The notes beneath the pieces were generated by a model that was given only the letters and a program-made list of their open reading frames with translations, was not told the DNA's origin and made no database searches. The position numbers and the translations under genes were made by a program. From NCBI RefSeq assembly GCF_002160825.1, contig NZ_NFLI01000001.1, forward strand, positions 1 to 64,000: 64,000 nucleotides of DNA. The letters run 5' to 3'. The stretch is from Lachnoclostridium sp. An131. Lineage in GTDB: Bacteria; Bacillota; Clostridia; Lachnospirales; Lachnospiraceae. Positions 48,860-57,913 of the stretch are shown here, piece by piece. How positions within the stretch are numbered: the stretch's first letter is position 1; each line of letters begins with the position of its first letter.

Positions 48860-48928
48860 AATTACGGAGCCTGCAAAATTGCTGGGAGACAAAAATATAA
48901 AAAATAAATGCTTTAAGGAGGAAAATAC

Positions 48929-49780
48929 ATGAGTAATGATATTTGCAGAATCATCTGGAGGAATGCTGAGAGCAGTACATATCGGTTATACAACTTTACC
49001 AAGTCAGTGTATGCCGACATAAACGAACACCAGATAGGGCAGTATGGGCTTAGGGATGAAGTGGAGGCGTTTGAGGGGTATTTGAGAAACGCAGAGCAGT
49101 TCAGAAGAATGCTCGGAGAAGCTGAAAATCTGTTTAAATGGGATTTAGTCATTCCAGTATCAAAAGTTCTTGCAAGCAAAAATCTGGCAGTAGCGATTGT
49201 GCGTGAAGGCATAGTGAAGCGTATATGTAGCGCAGGGTATTCATACAAGGATACAGCCCAGATTTTTGGTGCCAAGTATGGAAATCTTATCTGTAGCCAG
49301 GATGTGAAAGCAGTAGATACAAACTGGAAAAATAGATATGGCTTAGCGTATGTGATTCGGTACGGGTGCGTTGTGGCTGGTATAGTAAGCAATGAGTATT
49401 TTGATAAAAGCGTGCTTGATGAAAAGCAAAGAAACTTTATTAATAATATTATACAGACGATTGGAAAGCCGGGAGATCTTTGTCTGAGGGATGAACAGGA
49501 CAAAATAAACGGTGCATTATGTAGCATGTATAAGAATCTGGACAGCCTTAGAGAAACGCTCAATCAGTGTATGGATAAGCTGCGGGCTGGTGAGAGTTTT
49601 GAGCCATTACAAATAATGGAGATGAATTACTGTATAAGTGATATTTGCAGACTTACAAGGCAGGCGCATAAAGAACTTAGAGCGTTTGCTGAGAAGAAAA
49701 TGGAGCCTGAGGCTGTAGAGGATATGTTTCTGTTTGAAGATGAGGTGCTGAATACCGGGAGTATAAGACTTAATCTGTGA
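48929..49780 (+). CDS. Unrecognised element protein, 283 residues
   Basis: A soluble, mixed-charge, probably helical protein beginning MSNDICRIIWRNAESSTYRL. No signal peptide, membrane helix, or catalytic motif is seen. The central region (KVLASKNLAVAIVREGIVKRICSAGYSYKDTAQIFG) has a helix-turn-helix-like look, which might indicate DNA binding, but I cannot assign a family. AAGGAGG precedes the ATG. It lies between the resolvase and an XRE regulator and follows a TGTTACCAG repeat set. Confidence 0.7.
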   Translation: MSNDICRIIWRNAESSTYRLYNFTKSVYADINEHQIGQYGLRDEVEAFEGYLRNAEQFRRMLGEAENLFKWDLVIPVSKVLASKNLAVAIVREGIVKRICSAGYSYKDTAQIFGAKYGNLICSQDVKAVDTNWKNRYGLAYVIRYGCVVAGIVSNEYFDKSVLDEKQRNFINNIIQTIGKPGDLCLRDEQDKINGALCSMYKNLDSLRETLNQCMDKLRAGESFEPLQIMEMNYCISDICRLTRQAHKELRAFAEKKMEPEAVEDMFLFEDEVLNTGSIRLNL

Positions 49781-49806
49781 ATATGGTTTAACTGGTGGAT
49801 TGAGTC

Positions 49807-49824
49807 TGCTACCAGTGCTACCAA
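49807..49824 (+). repeat. TGTTACCAG 9-bp repeat, copy set 2
   Basis: Two units TGCTACCAG and TGCTACCAA in tandem, before the gene at 49959. Confidence 0.65.
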
Positions 49825-49958
49825 AAAACAGCGGGTGCATAATAGGAAAAAGACTGGCCGATTCGTATATATACCACGGAAATTTCTGTGAAAAAACACC
49901 ATTGAATTTCCAAAATGTCAGCGTTATGATTCTGGTACCAATAAGGAAGGAGGCTGAC

Positions 49959-50267
49959 ATGGTGGAGAGCAGTGAACTAAGGGAACGGAGAATCGGGAAC
50001 CTGATTGCAGATATAACAGACCGTTGTTATGCGCTGGAGCAATCTTTTGAGAAATTAATAGGACTGCTGGAGTATGTGAACATAGAACAGGTATCCTATA
50101 GCAGTTCCCAGAAAGAAGGAGCCATAGCCTGTCTTTATGTTACAAAGGAACTCTTGGAAATGATTTATTACCGGGACGTGATAAAACTGCTTGAACTTGC
50201 AGAGGAATGCTACAGGCGGGAACATGAGATGAACCCTGCGGAAGAAGAAAAGGACATAGAGGAATAA
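49959..50267 (+). CDS. Unrecognised small element protein, 102 residues
   Basis: A helical acidic protein (MVESSELRERRIGNLIAD..., ending EMNPAEEEKDIEE). The ATG at 49959 is used because AAGGAGG lies 8 bases before it; the longer open frame upstream has no site. No domain is recognised. It converges with the XRE repressor gene. Confidence 0.65.
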   Translation: MVESSELRERRIGNLIADITDRCYALEQSFEKLIGLLEYVNIEQVSYSSSQKEGAIACLYVTKELLEMIYYRDVIKLLELAEECYRREHEMNPAEEEKDIEE

Positions 50268-50293
50268 ACAGGCAGTTTATGTATAATGCCTGT

Positions 50294-50584
50294 TTATTCC
50301 ATAGTTGCGACTAGGGAACGGAGAATAGAAGCCTGTTCCTCCGTAAGATGAGAAACGTCAATGAATTTGCCTGGTTCGGATTTTTCCAGTCCCAGCAGAT
50401 AATCGACAGATACGTGGTAGAGTTTAGCAAGGGCAATGAGCTTCTCCACGCTGGGCGTACGTTCCCCTGTTTCATAGGCGGCTATGGCAGAGGGGACAAC
50501 GTGGATAAGGTCAGAGACAGCTTTTTGGGAAAATCCACGTTGCCTGCGTAATTCTTTTAATCGTTCAGATAAGCCTTGTATCAT
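50294..50584 (-). CDS. XRE family transcriptional regulator
   Basis: A 96-residue Cro/CI-type repressor. Residues 5-62 form the helix-turn-helix (LKELRRQRGFSQKAVSDLIHVVPSAIAAYETGERTPSVEKLIALAKLY). A short C-terminal helix follows. AGGAGG precedes the minus-strand ATG. It is divergent from a consensus promoter at 50660 that reads into the non-coding repeat tract, a usual layout for a master repressor of a mobile element. Confidence 0.92.
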   Translation of the reverse strand: MIQGLSERLKELRRQRGFSQKAVSDLIHVVPSAIAAYETGERTPSVEKLIALAKLYHVSVDYLLGLEKSEPGKFIDVSHLTEEQASILRSLVATME

Positions 50585-50659
50585 AAGAGTGTACCTCCTA
50601 TGAGCATTGTATAATGCCGGGCGAACTCAAATGGAGATTGAAACACTCTCTTAAAGTGA

Positions 50660-50687
50660 TTGACATTGACTATAGGTGTGGTAAACT
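50660..50687 (+). promoter_or_regulatory. Promoter reading into the repeat tract
   Basis: TTGACA at 50660-50665 and TAAACT at 50682-50687, spacing 16, divergent from the XRE gene. No coding frame follows for about 1.1 kb. Confidence 0.55.
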
Positions 50688-50741
50688 GTATGTGATAGGG
50701 GATAAACCTTGACAATAAGTATAAGAATCAGGTTTAATTAA

Positions 50742-51110
50742 GGGTGTACTGGCAGAGTGCTTTAGAAAAGGATTACCATACTAAGAGTAAAGGGTAATAG
50801 CTGAGCAATAGCTAATGAAAAAATCGCAGTAGCATGGCTGTGCTGGCAGTGTGCTTTATGAAAAAACTGTACTAAGGGTAAAGGGTAATAGCTGAGCAAT
50901 AGCTGGTAAAAAAATCATAGAGGCACGGCTGTATCGGGAAGATACTCTATGAAGAAAAACTGTACTACGAGTAGAGGGTAGTAGCTAAGTAAAAGGGGGT
51001 AGTAGCTGAACAACAGCTAATATAAAAATCGTAGAAGCATGGCTGTGCTGGTAGTGTGCTTTATGAAAAATCACCTTGCTAAGAGTAGAGAGTAGTGGCT
51101 AGGACACAAA
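50742..51110 (+). repeat. Four degenerate tandem units, non-coding
   Basis: Units begin near 50747, 50837, 50928 and 51042, each about 90-115 bases. Shared blocks are GGCTGTGCTGGCAGTGTGC, CTAAGGGTAAAGGGTAATAG and GAGCAATAGCTAA. The block AGCTGAGCAATAGCT can form a stem AGCT/AGCT. No unit holds an open frame. Not CRISPR: there are no unique spacers between conserved short repeats. Confidence 0.75.
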
Positions 51111-51774
51111 AAAGATTAGCCAGACAAAAAATCCGGTAATCAGGTTTAATCAGGGTAATCTTGATAGTAAGAAAGTAGTGGCTATATTGTTCGCTTTTTA
51201 AAGGGGTGTTCGCTTTCGTGTTTTCGGGGGAACTGTCGCAGTGCTTTCCCTGAACCGCATGAAACTAGGTTCGTGTTACCATGTTACCAGAAAAGCGTGT
51301 GAATTTAAAAATTTTATACATCGGCACTGATAGAACAGTTAGTGTATCGGCTGAATCTCCACACTTTCGCTATAGCATTATGGTAAATTTTGGTTAGCGC
51401 ACTACCCAACTTGGTTTTGATATATCAATGTCTCCGCAAAGGGTTAAGCTGGAGCGAACTGATGTTCTCTGAACTTTGCTGAACTCTGAATAAGCTGAAC
51501 TAAGCTAACTGAAAGCTAATGGTAGTTGTATGAACATCTGTAAGCTGATCTGATTGAGCAGAGCTAAATGGACTGACTGCTATTGATTTCGTTGCGACAG
51601 GCAGTTGAAATTGTGTATATGGCTTATGTTGTAATGTTGTATCTGGTTGTTTAATCTCGCATAAGCAGAACCAGCATAGTCTGTTGTCACAGGTACTTTG
51701 TATCAGCTTAGTTGCAAACACAGGATACTTTGTAATTTTAATATTAATCTTACGATATAAGGGGAGGTAACATC
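51111..51774. other. Long non-coding tract before the first lipoprotein
   Basis: No supported gene. It contains a TGTTACCA repeat set (51274-51290), short direct repeats of CTGAAC/GCTGAAC at 51458-51510, and AGCTAA repeats. It may be the continuation of an RNA started at 50694 or the leader of the lipoprotein gene, which has GGGGAGG before its ATG. Confidence 0.5.
51274..51290 (+). repeat. TGTTACCAG repeat, copy set 3
   Basis: TGTTACCA directly followed by TGTTACCAG, here with 8-base spacing. Confidence 0.6.
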
Positions 51775-52512
51775 ATGAACAAAAGAATCAACATATCAAA
51801 GAAAGGAGCCAAGCCTAACATAGCCAAAGCGTTATCATGCCTTATGGCGTTATTGCTGTTATTGAGTTTATATGGCTGTAGTAAACAGGAAACAGGCTCC
51901 GCAGTCACATCAAGCAACGTAATAGCAGAAGTGGAGATACCTGAACCCGATGAAAGTTTATCTTCCGGTGACAGTGAGAACATCGGCGAAAGCGGCACGG
52001 TCAATCTTCCTTCAGGCATGGAAGATATTGAGAGTGGTTCCGATGTAGAGGTAGACGGTGAAACAGTAGGTGAGACAGCCCTTACCCAGGAAGAAATTGA
52101 CGCCCTACGAGCCAGTACCAGCGACGACATATTCTTAAGAAACCTTGAAAGATATGAGGAAATTATGGAAAATGGAAGTTGTGACAATGGCCAAGGAGGC
52201 ACACTCACCAACGTAGTCGGAACCCCTGGTGATGAATCCTGGCGTAATATGACTAAAGCCGAAGCAGAGGCAATCTTAGCAGAGCGCCCCTATGACATAG
52301 TAGCTTTAGCCGAAGCCTCCGACGAACCCTTCGCTCGTGTCGGTGGGGACACCATTTATTTCGACCCTTACGCATACAATGACTACATGGAAGAATCAGC
52401 TGCAGAGATAAGCGTTAACGGTGGAGATAACCCAGCCGACCCTGAATTAGTGAAACGTCTCGAAGAAGCTTCTGGAATCCATGACGGCAGGTACTCAGGT
52501 ATCCCTGACTAG
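51775..52512 (+). CDS. Element-encoded lipoprotein, 245 residues
   Basis: An exported lipoprotein with a basic start, hydrophobic stretch and lipobox LYGC (Cys35). A long acidic Ser/Gly/Glu linker (about 45-105) precedes a soluble region with SWRNMTKAEAEAILAERPYDIVAL. No family is recognised. It shares with the lipoprotein at 53347 the general plan, an acidic SLSSGD/GLSSSD linker and an almost identical downstream hairpin, so the two may be related or co-regulated. Confidence 0.75.
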   Translation: MNKRINISKKGAKPNIAKALSCLMALLLLLSLYGCSKQETGSAVTSSNVIAEVEIPEPDESLSSGDSENIGESGTVNLPSGMEDIESGSDVEVDGETVGETALTQEEIDALRASTSDDIFLRNLERYEEIMENGSCDNGQGGTLTNVVGTPGDESWRNMTKAEAEAILAERPYDIVALAEASDEPFARVGGDTIYFDPYAYNDYMEESAAEISVNGGDNPADPELVKRLEEASGIHDGRYSGIPD

Positions 52513-52539
52513 CATAAAGATCTTAGGAAATGTTATAAA

Positions 52540-52579
52540 GAGCAGTAGACAATTACAAGTCTACTGCTCACAGTATTTT
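52540..52579 (+). terminator. Terminator after the first lipoprotein
   Basis: GAGCAGTAGAC/GTCTACTGCTC, 11-bp stem, 8-base loop, followed by ACAGTATTTTA. Near-copy at 53906. Confidence 0.75.
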
Positions 52580-52619
52580 AAGAGTTTAATATGAGCTTGT
52601 AGGGAAGGAATTGGAGCAC

Positions 52620-53027
52620 ATGGAATTAAAATTTGAATATGAAAGAATACAAGTAGAGTTAAATTTAAAAAGTCGTGTAACAATTCTAAGCGGAGACAGT
52701 GGAACAGGTAAATCTTATCTATACAATACAGTTAAAAACTTTTCTGTCGAAAATGACATGGGAGATAATATATTGTGCATAGATATTGGAAACTATCAGC
52801 TTGTTGGTTTATCGGATTTAAGAAATAGAAAAAATAGTATAATCTTCATAGATCAAGCTGACGACATATTGGAAGGAGAATTGTACGATTTTTATTACAA
52901 TGACCATGATAATTATTATGTCATAATAGGAAGAAGTTTTGCTAATGATGTAGATCAATTAGCAAGGCCAGTAATAAAAGGAAAACATATAGGAATTAAA
53001 TATTTAACAGAGGATTACAGGGTGTGA
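52620..53027 (+). CDS. Small P-loop ATPase-like protein
   Basis: A 135-residue protein with Walker A GDSGTGKSYL (Lys31) and a Walker B-like strand NSIIFIDQAD (Asp78). The fold seems to stop soon after Walker B, shorter than most AAA or ABC domains. No arginine finger or sensor is evident. A related use could be an ATP-dependent switch or a partner for the neighbouring exported proteins, but nothing in the sequence fixes this. The ATG at 52620 follows AAGGAA. The gene is very AT-rich compared with its neighbours. Confidence 0.68.
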   Translation: MELKFEYERIQVELNLKSRVTILSGDSGTGKSYLYNTVKNFSVENDMGDNILCIDIGNYQLVGLSDLRNRKNSIIFIDQADDILEGELYDFYYNDHDNYYVIIGRSFANDVDQLARPVIKGKHIGIKYLTEDYRV

Positions 53028-53346
53028 AAGTATGATACATATTCTAGTACTGCTCACGGATTAATCATTATAGATTAATCTAATATAGCATGGGGACACC
53101 TAATTAAAGGTGTCCTCTAATCATGTACAATATATAGTTTAATCCCTATATGTGTTACCAGCGTTACCATAAACCAGTAGTATTTTTTGATTAAGCCATA
53201 GGGGTGATTGCAACAAATGCAGCAACATCAAGATTTCATATAAATAGCAAATATTTCGATAATTGCAACCAACACTCTAACTTATGAGTAAATAATAGTA
53301 AAAATAAATAAAAAATAAAAGCAATTTTTGCAAGGAGGTTTAAGCT
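53028..53346. other. Non-coding stretch before the second lipoprotein
   Basis: No gene seen. It has a perfect stem GGACACCT/AGGTGTCC at about 53095-53116 (6-base loop), a TGTTACCAG repeat set at 53153-53170, and AAGGAGG before the next ATG. Confidence 0.6.
53153..53170 (+). repeat. TGTTACCAG 9-bp repeat, copy set 4
   Basis: TGTTACCAG followed by CGTTACCAT with 9-base spacing. Confidence 0.65.
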
Positions 53347-53865
53347 ATGAGAAAGAACAATACACAATTAAGATTTTGGTTACTGACAATTTTAACAATG
53401 CTGTTGCTGTTTAGTTTAACCGGATGTGCCGCTTGTGGTCAGAAGAACACAGAAACCACAGACACGGAGACCACAGAAACCATTACAGAGCCGGAGACCA
53501 GCATAGAAACCGACATTACTGATGAAGTTGAAGCTACTGATGAGGGTTTATCTTCCAGCGACACCAATACATCTGATGAACCGGAAACTGCTGAACCTGA
53601 ACTTACTGTTGAAGGCAACGGAACAGGCGTTGACGGTGTATCTGATGAAGAAGTACAGGCTGAAATAGATGAGGCTCCTGTGACAGAGGGACAGAGACGG
53701 GAAGATTTGGACGAGGAAACTCTTGAAATGACAAACAACTTAACGTTTAATGGTGTGCAGTACGATACATGGGAAGAATACTGGCAGGCCGTAAACGAAT
53801 ATGAAGCGGCTAATGATCCGGATGTATATACACCCGATGAATTTGATGAAATACTGAACTGGTAA
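53347..53865 (+). CDS. Element-encoded lipoprotein, 172 residues
   Basis: A lipoprotein with hydrophobic segment and lipobox LTGC (Cys27), then a Thr/Glu-rich spacer of about 70 residues and a short C-terminal domain (NGVQYDTWEEYWQAVNEYEAAN). No family recognised. It precedes the large secreted protein by 117 bases, separated by a hairpin. Likely surface-located accessory of that protein, by position only. Confidence 0.75.
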   Translation: MRKNNTQLRFWLLTILTMLLLFSLTGCAACGQKNTETTDTETTETITEPETSIETDITDEVEATDEGLSSSDTNTSDEPETAEPELTVEGNGTGVDGVSDEEVQAEIDEAPVTEGQRREDLDEETLEMTNNLTFNGVQYDTWEEYWQAVNEYEAANDPDVYTPDEFDEILNW

Positions 53866-53905
53866 ACCATAACCAGCCTTAAAACAGAACTAAGGAAACA
53901 TAATT

Positions 53906-53945
53906 GAGCAGTAGGCACACAATGTCTACTGCTCACAGCATTTTT
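53906..53945 (+). terminator. Terminator after the second lipoprotein
   Basis: GAGCAGTAG/CTACTGCTC followed by ACAGCATTTTTA; near-identical to the hairpin at 52540. Confidence 0.72.
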
Positions 53946-53982
53946 AGAGACTATTTTAGAGAAAGGAGATACAGGTAGATAA

Positions 53983-56900
53983 ATGAATAAGATATTATAT
54001 TTTTTCAAGTGTACATTGATTATTTTGTTCATGGCATTATTAGTATTCCAGTTACCTGTAGTTTATGCTTCTGAGGCTGGTGGAAACGTAAACATAGGTG
54101 GAGAAGGAACAGGTAATGCAAGTTTAAACGGTATCGTAGGAGGCTGGAGCGAAGTGCGGCAGGGATTCCGGCTGTATATTGTCAATGAGAGTAACACCTC
54201 CAAAAGCCCTGTGCTTGACATTTGGTTTTGTTCACCAGATGAATTTTTTACAGGCAATCAGTTTAAATATGGCAGAACAACCCGTGGAGGAACGCGACTT
54301 GCTTCTTTATGGGAGCAGGAGATCGCTTCTAATCTGTTAGAGGGTGACATGCCTAAGCCTTGGATAGGAGAAGCAACTAACTATCAGGCAGTAGAGAACT
54401 GGTTGCTTGAAGTCAAAGAAGGCTATGACATGAATAATGCTGAAAGAGCCATAGAGCAGGTCTTTGGTGAAGGTGTACTTGATGAGTTCCGGGAGAATGC
54501 TGGAGAGGATCCATATTTTCTGTTTATTGAAGGTTTAGCTAACTTTGGAGTTTATGCTCCAATCAATGAAACCAAAAACCCCAGCGGAGGTTGGAATAAT
54601 TATACCGGGAAAGCATTTGCAGGAACCTTCTATAATTGGTGTGACTGGTGTTATAGTGGATGTGGTTCCGGTGATTATTGGGAAACTGGTGGAGTTCCTC
54701 TTAAGAGCCGTACTAATACTATCTTTGCAATAGGCATACAGGTTGTAGAAAGAGAAGGCTGGTCTATGGATAGGTTTGACAAGTTAGCAGTACCAGAGCA
54801 GACAGGGGGAACCATAACTACAGAAATGGGTTTACAGTATGGATATGACGTAGCGATTTATCGAATCAGTGATATTACGATGAACGGCCTGATAAGAACC
54901 TATGATACAGTGTTAGGGGACTCCAAAGGCCCGGCCGAACAGCCTAAGACCAAAGGACAAGAGGGTATATACTCAATAGTCAAGATATATGCCCTTGAAA
55001 AGAATGACGGTAGTCGGGAGTATGAAGGCTGCTATACCCGTTTAAAGGTTTGTAAGAACATAGAAATCATGGATGAGCCTCTATATAATGTGAAAGAGTG
55101 GCATACAAGTTCCATGGTAATCTTGAGACCATATCCTTCCAATACAACATGGGAGCAGGTCAATAAGTGCTGGAAACCCCAAAGCGGCAGTTCACCCGGA
55201 ACCGTGAGCCTAGATTATGATACAGGAGAGAGAACATTATTTGTATTGCTTGTTCGTGAGGAAGAAGAAACCGTAGAACAGGATTTAATCCTGAGAGAAA
55301 GTGAAATCAGCAGATATTTCAAACTTTCCGATGTGGCTGAGTTTAGTGGTTTAGACAGGCGGATCACATGGACTAGCCCCAGCTTAGGTTTAAGTGTATG
55401 TGGATTTGGCCCCTTGCATGATAACCATGACGGCATTGTGAATAATGAGGTCGTACATAGGCCGTGTAATCACTACTGCGGAAACACAGAAGTCATACTT
55501 GGCGACAATACATTAAATTTAAAAGTGAGAAACGAGTATGAAAGTTCCTATAGCCATATATTGGCTATAGCTGGTGAGTTTAGTCCAAAGGTACACCCGG
55601 AAAATGGAGTACAGTACACCAGAACCTATGCAGGGGAGGTTAAGCTCACCAAAGCATGGGATTATACTTTCACTGTGTGGAGGGCACAGGATGAATTGAC
55701 GCTTGCTGACTATAGTTTTTCGGATTCATCTGGAGTAAGCTGGGAGACATCCCCAATAGACAGTTTAGTTGGGCGTTTAGCTAACATTCCACAGTCCGAA
55801 CGCTGGACAGCTAGAGAAACAGACGTGCCATTAACCATTTTGCTGAAAGAGGATTCCTCTGGAGATTATGTAACGAGCGGTCGATTTTCCTGTGGACATA
55901 GGGAGAGCGTTGAGAGCATAGCCACACCAGACCGTGAAGTAAATGCTACTGGCAATGTGAAGGTTTATAGCTATTCCGGTCAGCCCTCAGGCTCCGTCAG
56001 CACATCAGCCCCTAAAAACCTATCCTCCATGGGTGGAGTGACAAGGGGAAATGGTATAGGCATAGCTGGGGACACGGTACTTTCTTTTTATCCTTATATT
56101 AGAATGACATACGAAGTAGATTCTTCTGAAAAGCATGACGTGAATGTGCTGTCACAGCATAAGCGGAGTTTAACGGTCAATGAGTACTTTGAAGCCGGGT
56201 ACAAAAAACAGCAAGATGAAAACCTTAACATTATGAGCCAGCAATGGAGTGTACATCAGCTTGCCACCAATCCGTCAGCAGGTAATCCTTGGGCTGACAG
56301 AAACAAGGTACTCCCGGGCGGAGCCTTGTATAGTGTTAGTAGCGACGGGCTGAACGGGGCGAGCATTGTATTGAGAAGTTGGCAGTTTGTCTCCGAGGGT
56401 GAGAACCGTCAGCGTCTCGTAGAAGCCGGAACAAGTTTCGGAAGTGATCCGCATACCATAGCGTCAGCCCAGCAGGCACATCAGGAGTTTGTGGAGAGTG
56501 CTATTGAAAGTTTCAATAATGGCTACTATATCGAACAGAGCGTCAATAAAAACCCGGAGACCACTAATGTATTTGGTGGTGACTATACTACAGTTCAGAG
56601 AGGCGGTTATGGTTTAAATGGTAGCCTGTCTGATGAGGATAAGTATTACATGACTTCATCAGCGGATAGCGTAGGTGATATTCAAAGTGCTTTAGTACAG
56701 GCTGGTGAAGCCTCCCTAAGTACAATCTTCTACAGGATTTATTCCGATACCTCAGGTAATGTTTATCTGGCTAAGGCGAAAAGTTATGACGGTGTCATAG
56801 GAACCGCTGGTTCCAGAATATTAGCCAAAGACCAGAGTGCAAGCAGTTTAAGCGGAGTAGCGAAAGAATTAGACAGCCGTATGGGAGTGATTTCTAACTT

Positions 56901-57279
56901 CGTATCTACAATAGAACGTAACACTGGTGATGATGAAACAGCTTCTTGGGCTCCTGATGCTAAGTGGTACAATGAAGCTTTTGAGTTAGTTATCATGGTA
57001 CAGACGAGCCAGTTTGGTGTAGGTTTACAGAACCCCGCCAGACGAGAGACAGTCCTCGATCCGGCATTATGCCCCAGTAATAGCGGCAGAGCAGACCTGT
57101 TTAGTTCCGCATACAGTAGCGCATATCGTTTAAGCAGTTATAGCATTAAATATCCAGATAAAGGTTCAGGATATGCTGGTAGCTTTAAAGGGCAGGACAT
57201 TCATATCAGCGGAATACAGGACATGTATAAATCGAAGGTCTTTGTAATTCCGAACGTGAACGTACAGGATTTGGATTAA
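53983..57279 (+). CDS. Large secreted protein of unknown function, 1098 residues
   Basis: The biggest gene of the element. Residues 1-30 are a signal peptide ending VYAS. The mature part has no membrane helix, no LPxTG-like sorting signal and no wall-binding repeat, so it is either released or held by partners. Two cysteine groups are notable: C220-x2-C223-x3-C227 (WCDWCYSGCG) and C495/C499 in HRPCNHYCG, near a HDNHDG stretch; metal or disulfide roles are possible. The C-terminal 200 residues look helical then strand-rich (FVIPNVNVQDLD at the end). GAAAGGAG precedes the ATG. I do not recognise the family. Confidence 0.78.
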   Translation: MNKILYFFKCTLIILFMALLVFQLPVVYASEAGGNVNIGGEGTGNASLNGIVGGWSEVRQGFRLYIVNESNTSKSPVLDIWFCSPDEFFTGNQFKYGRTTRGGTRLASLWEQEIASNLLEGDMPKPWIGEATNYQAVENWLLEVKEGYDMNNAERAIEQVFGEGVLDEFRENAGEDPYFLFIEGLANFGVYAPINETKNPSGGWNNYTGKAFAGTFYNWCDWCYSGCGSGDYWETGGVPLKSRTNTIFAIGIQVVEREGWSMDRFDKLAVPEQTGGTITTEMGLQYGYDVAIYRISDITMNGLIRTYDTVLGDSKGPAEQPKTKGQEGIYSIVKIYALEKNDGSREYEGCYTRLKVCKNIEIMDEPLYNVKEWHTSSMVILRPYPSNTTWEQVNKCWKPQSGSSPGTVSLDYDTGERTLFVLLVREEEETVEQDLILRESEISRYFKLSDVAEFSGLDRRITWTSPSLGLSVCGFGPLHDNHDGIVNNEVVHRPCNHYCGNTEVILGDNTLNLKVRNEYESSYSHILAIAGEFSPKVHPENGVQYTRTYAGEVKLTKAWDYTFTVWRAQDELTLADYSFSDSSGVSWETSPIDSLVGRLANIPQSERWTARETDVPLTILLKEDSSGDYVTSGRFSCGHRESVESIATPDREVNATGNVKVYSYSGQPSGSVSTSAPKNLSSMGGVTRGNGIGIAGDTVLSFYPYIRMTYEVDSSEKHDVNVLSQHKRSLTVNEYFEAGYKKQQDENLNIMSQQWSVHQLATNPSAGNPWADRNKVLPGGALYSVSSDGLNGASIVLRSWQFVSEGENRQRLVEAGTSFGSDPHTIASAQQAHQEFVESAIESFNNGYYIEQSVNKNPETTNVFGGDYTTVQRGGYGLNGSLSDEDKYYMTSSADSVGDIQSALVQAGEASLSTIFYRIYSDTSGNVYLAKAKSYDGVIGTAGSRILAKDQSASSLSGVAKELDSRMGVISNFVSTIERNTGDDETASWAPDAKWYNEAFELVIMVQTSQFGVGLQNPARRETVLDPALCPSNSGRADLFSSAYSSAYRLSSYSIKYPDKGSGYAGSFKGQDIHISGIQDMYKSKVFVIPNVNVQDLD

Positions 57280-57290
57280 CTAATTAAAAT

Positions 57291-57332
57291 AATCAGGGAG
57301 GCTCCTCTATATGGGGAACCTCCTGATTTTTA
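57291..57332 (+). terminator. Terminator after the large secreted protein
   Basis: AATCAGG..AGG pairs with CCT.CCTGATT around CCTC/GGGG, followed by TTTTTAAAA. Confidence 0.75.
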
Positions 57333-57913
57333 AAAATTAGCTATAGGTATAGAGGAAAAAGCCTTTCCTGTGAAGCAGGGAATGATTTCAAAGGATACAG
57401 TTTAATGAAGCGTAGGTGTTATCAACAGAAATAAAAAATTTCAAGTCAGATGATTAATTATCTATCGGGTGTGAAATTCAGGTGTTCTTATGATGAAAAA
57501 CGTCAGCAGTACCCTGTAAGCAGGGGGTAAAAATTGATATACAGTCAAAGCGGTTTCATTTAGTGGTAAAAAAGTAAAAATTTCCGAAGGAATGTTTATC
57601 CTCCATGAAAGAGGTCAACATAGGGTTGAAAAGGGTATGCTTATGACAGCAAGCATGGAAATTTTCCTATGGTTCAGCGTATCAATGGGAAAATGGGAGC
57701 TATGGAGCCGGGAGACCGTTTCATCTGGTGTAAGCGTATGGTATGAGGTTTAATGCAAGCTGGTAGCAAAGGATTCCTGTATAAAGTCCGGCAACCCCCC
57801 TAATTTCTATATGTAACTTCTGGCTATTTCGTCAGCAGACACCGGGTAAAATCAGCGTTAGTATAAGGATGTAAAGAAAAAGAAACCATTCTAAAAGAAA
57901 AGGAGACTAGAAT
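57333..57913. other. Structured non-coding region
   Basis: No gene over about 580 bases. Several local stems are visible: ATGCTT/AAGCAT near 57637-57656, CCTC/GAGG near 57601-57615, CCCTG/CAGGG near 57511-57526. The density of stems with no frame suggests a long leader or an RNA gene. AAAGGAG precedes the next ATG. Confidence 0.45.

Noticed and set aside
50742-51110. Possible CRISPR array
   Set aside because: Units are long and degenerate, with no short conserved repeat separated by unique spacers, and no cas genes are present.
53983-57279. Large protein as a sortase B substrate
   Set aside because: No NPQTN- or LPxTG-like motif, hydrophobic segment or basic tail is found at its C-terminus.
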